Assembly: GCA_002224055.1 (NCBI GenBank)
Contig: AZLU01000001.1
Coordinates: 551,533 to 615,532, forward strand
Reading direction: 5' to 3'
From: Pezizomycotina sp. ARF18
Lineage: Eukaryota > Ascomycota
Length of the DNA: 64,000 bases
Shown in pieces: positions 62,043 through 64,000 of the stretch. Position 1 is the first letter of the stretch; the number at the start of each line of letters is the position of its first letter. The notes below the pieces were generated by a model. It was not told where the DNA came from. It was given only the letters and a program-made list of their open reading frames with translations, and made no database searches. Both the position numbers and the translations under genes were made by a program.

Positions 62043-63673
62043 AATGGTTGGATACATTCTTTACTTCAGGCCTATTGTGCCTAAGTTTGTCAGGAACAAG
62101 CGGCGCAGTGTTGAGGAGGATTCGACGAGGGTTACTTATTTGAACATTTCCGCAAAAGAGAGAGAGATATTGACAGAGAATCCGACGCGATAAATTTAGC
62201 ATCGGGAAAAAAAACCTTTAGCTTTCACCGGGCTTCACGCGCCGGGACAGCAGCCTGCGTAATTCGGTACGATCGACGATATCGATACGGCTGAGGCCGA
62301 GGTCGAGGCTGAGTCGAAGCCGAGGTCGAAGCCGAGGTCGAAGCCGAGGTCGAGTCCATGCCCGCTTCCAGGGAGGAACGGCTGGCCAGAAGATACGACG
62401 ACGGAGCAGGAGACCCGCGCTGCTACACCTGCGAGCGCGGGCGCGGCGGATGGCGCGGCGGCGGCCGTGGGAGTCGCGGAGGACGAGGTGCAGGGTGGCT
62501 GGCGCGGCAGGCAGAACAAGAACATCCCCGATCCAACGTACCCAAGCAGACCTCACCACGAAAGACGAAAACGGAAACTACGTCATGGACCTTCCCGCTT
62601 TTAAACTCCACGTTCCCGTTGACGAAGAAGGGATATTCGACGAAGCGCACACGAGGGATGCGCTGAGGATGAAGTTCTTCCAAGAAGCTATCCGATCGAA
62701 ACGAAGGCGTACTATGCGACGTACGGCAGGTTGAGGGGATATCATTCCGGACGCCGGCGATGATGTCGCGGAGAAGTACCACTGAAGAGGACAGCGGAGG
62801 GTGAACCGGTTGCAGATTTGGGGTTGAGCGGCGGTATCGGTGGCGTTACTCCGACGAAACCGCGCGAGCCAAAGAAGTTGAAAGTGAACAGGGACAATAG
62901 CAGCGCCAAGGAGGTTCCGGCGCTTAGAACTTCAGGCTGGACAGAGTCTGGACCACATCGCGCAAGTCAAGCGCCATAAATCCGGAGAATGGTGGGAGAG
63001 GGAGGAAGCCGACGCTATTATCGCGAACAACAATAACGGAGAAATTATCGACGGCGCATCCGAGAACGGTAACAACCCCGGAACGACCACCGGAAATGCC
63101 AGCCCTACAAAGGAATCCACCAACCAAAACGCGGTGGTTTCCGCGGTGGCAAGCGCGGCGGTGCCCGCGGTGGCGGCAGGAAGAAGCGCCGCGGAGCCGA
63201 CCATCGAACCTCGAAAAGGCCGCGCGGCCCGCAAAGCGAACCTCGACAAGCAAAAGGCCCTCGACGTAGCCGACGACGGATCCAGCGACTCAGACGACTC
63301 CTCGAAGCAAGACGACTCCTTCGGCATACCCACGTCTGACCGCGTGAACCCGAAACGCCCTTCCCGTCGCGCCACAAGTCCGCCCGCTTTAAGAAGTCCG
63401 GCGTGCTAGACTTCTTCCCCCCGCACATGAACACGAAGGATAACACTAAGGTATCGCCGCTTCCCCGTTTCCCGAATTGACTCCCGCGACGACGAGCGTT
63501 ATGGCGATTAAAGCCGCCGCTGCGACGGGGGATATTGCACTGCTCATGCAGGTTGTCAAGTACGCCGGCAAGCAGAAGAGTTCGCGAACGATCAACTCAT
63601 TACCGCGCAGGAATTACTGAGCGATAACGAAGAGATAGTAGCGTACTGGAGACAAAAAGAGGGATGGCAGTAA
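62043..63673 (+). CDS. Disordered, basic protein with SKPR repeats; 3' part of the same locus or a separate gene
   Basis: An ATG at 62043 opens a short frame (MVGYILYFRPIVPKFVRNKR) that could be a separate start. After a possible intron the main body begins with DIDTAEAEVEAE and a 12-base repeat coding SKPR units. It continues with KDENGNYVMDLPAFKLHVPV and HTRDALRMKFFQEAIRSKRR (62540-62710). A later frame holds KRHKSGEWWEREEADAIIAN (near 62960-63030), then EPRKGRAARKANLDKQKAL, the acidic SDSDDSSKQDDSF, and near 63590-63673 the end KEFANDQLITAQELLSDNEE then VAYWRQKEGWQ. Several frame changes are required. It may be joined to the upstream part through a roughly 700-base AT-rich intron starting at 61479. 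Family not recognised; nuclear role inferred from composition. Confidence 0.5.
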
Positions 63674-64000
63674 AGGCGGTGCTGGTAGTAGGGCGGTAGC
63701 AGCGCGAGGGAAAGTTTGTCAGGAAGAATACGGGAGACTTGTTGCCGCAGAGGAACTCGTCGAGGGAATATTAAGGTTACGCAGAAGGCGCGGAGGTTTT
63801 CGTCACCCATTTCCAGGAGGGTAGAGGCGATAGGAGGAGCTTCTTGAAATATAATGGGGGGGGCTTTGGCGATTTTTCTATCCATTTTCTTTCAGTTATT
63901 GGTTTTTTACGGAGTTTCCTTATAACTTCCTTTTAATAGCGGTAGATGGCGCAACCTCATCTTTTTTTTTACTTTTTCTCTTATCAACGGTCGCTAAAAG
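63674..64000. other. 3' flank, nothing recognised
   Basis: Contains T runs. A minus-strand open frame (63592-63885) overlaps the end of the preceding gene and has no motif. Confidence 0.4.

Overview
The window looks like nuclear DNA of a filamentous ascomycete (Pezizomycotina). The evidence is a fungal mannitol-1-phosphate 5-dehydrogenase, a PTH11/rhodopsin-like receptor, a HET-domain gene, Mtc1, Rpn11, a fungal class-II glutamine amidotransferase, and short GT..AG introns with CTAA(C/T)-type branch sites. Protein similarities recalled from memory lean towards Leotiomycetes, but that is a weak inference.

Layout. 1-702: 5' part of the mannitol-1-phosphate dehydrogenase gene, cut by the window edge. 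About 3.4-34 kb: a gene-poor, AT-rich, accessory-looking compartment. It holds a degraded three-TM membrane protein gene (3412-5449), a PTH11-like receptor (7368-9105), an ADP-ribosyltransferase/ankyrin gene (9901-11704, minus), an intact HeLo-like/ankyrin gene diverging from it (12799-14437), a secreted But2-like protein (16241-16828), an orphan Ser-rich gene (19248-19867), a foldback element (about 23003-23166), a HET-domain relic (24274-26814), a Ser-rich GPI-type surface protein (28493-29218), a nucleotidyltransferase-fold protein (31906-32628) and a Cys/Lys/Glu-rich protein (32981-33649). About 35-64 kb is the conserved-gene arm: an unknown nuclear-type gene head-to-head with RPN11, a large coiled-coil/low-complexity gene, a polytopic membrane protein, MTC1, a DUG3-like amidotransferase, and a large disordered chromatin-like locus (59.6-63.7 kb).

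A key property is that conserved genes that should be intact (RPN11, MTC1, mannitol-1-phosphate dehydrogenase, the amidotransferase) each carry single-base frame breaks, repeatedly within short G or C runs. This fits consensus indel errors better than biological decay. Most genes are therefore described here as broken across frames, and frame breaks alone should not be read as pseudogenisation. The HeLo-like/ankyrin gene, the secreted protein, the nucleotidyltransferase-like gene and the Cys-rich gene read cleanly.

The most interesting content is immunity- or conflict-like: an R-S-ExE-type ADP-ribosyltransferase with a C-terminal ankyrin-like tail, sitting head-to-head with a HeLo-like/ankyrin protein, with a HET-domain relic and an AbiEii-like nucleotidyltransferase fold in the same gene-poor segment. 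A functional link between them is inference only.
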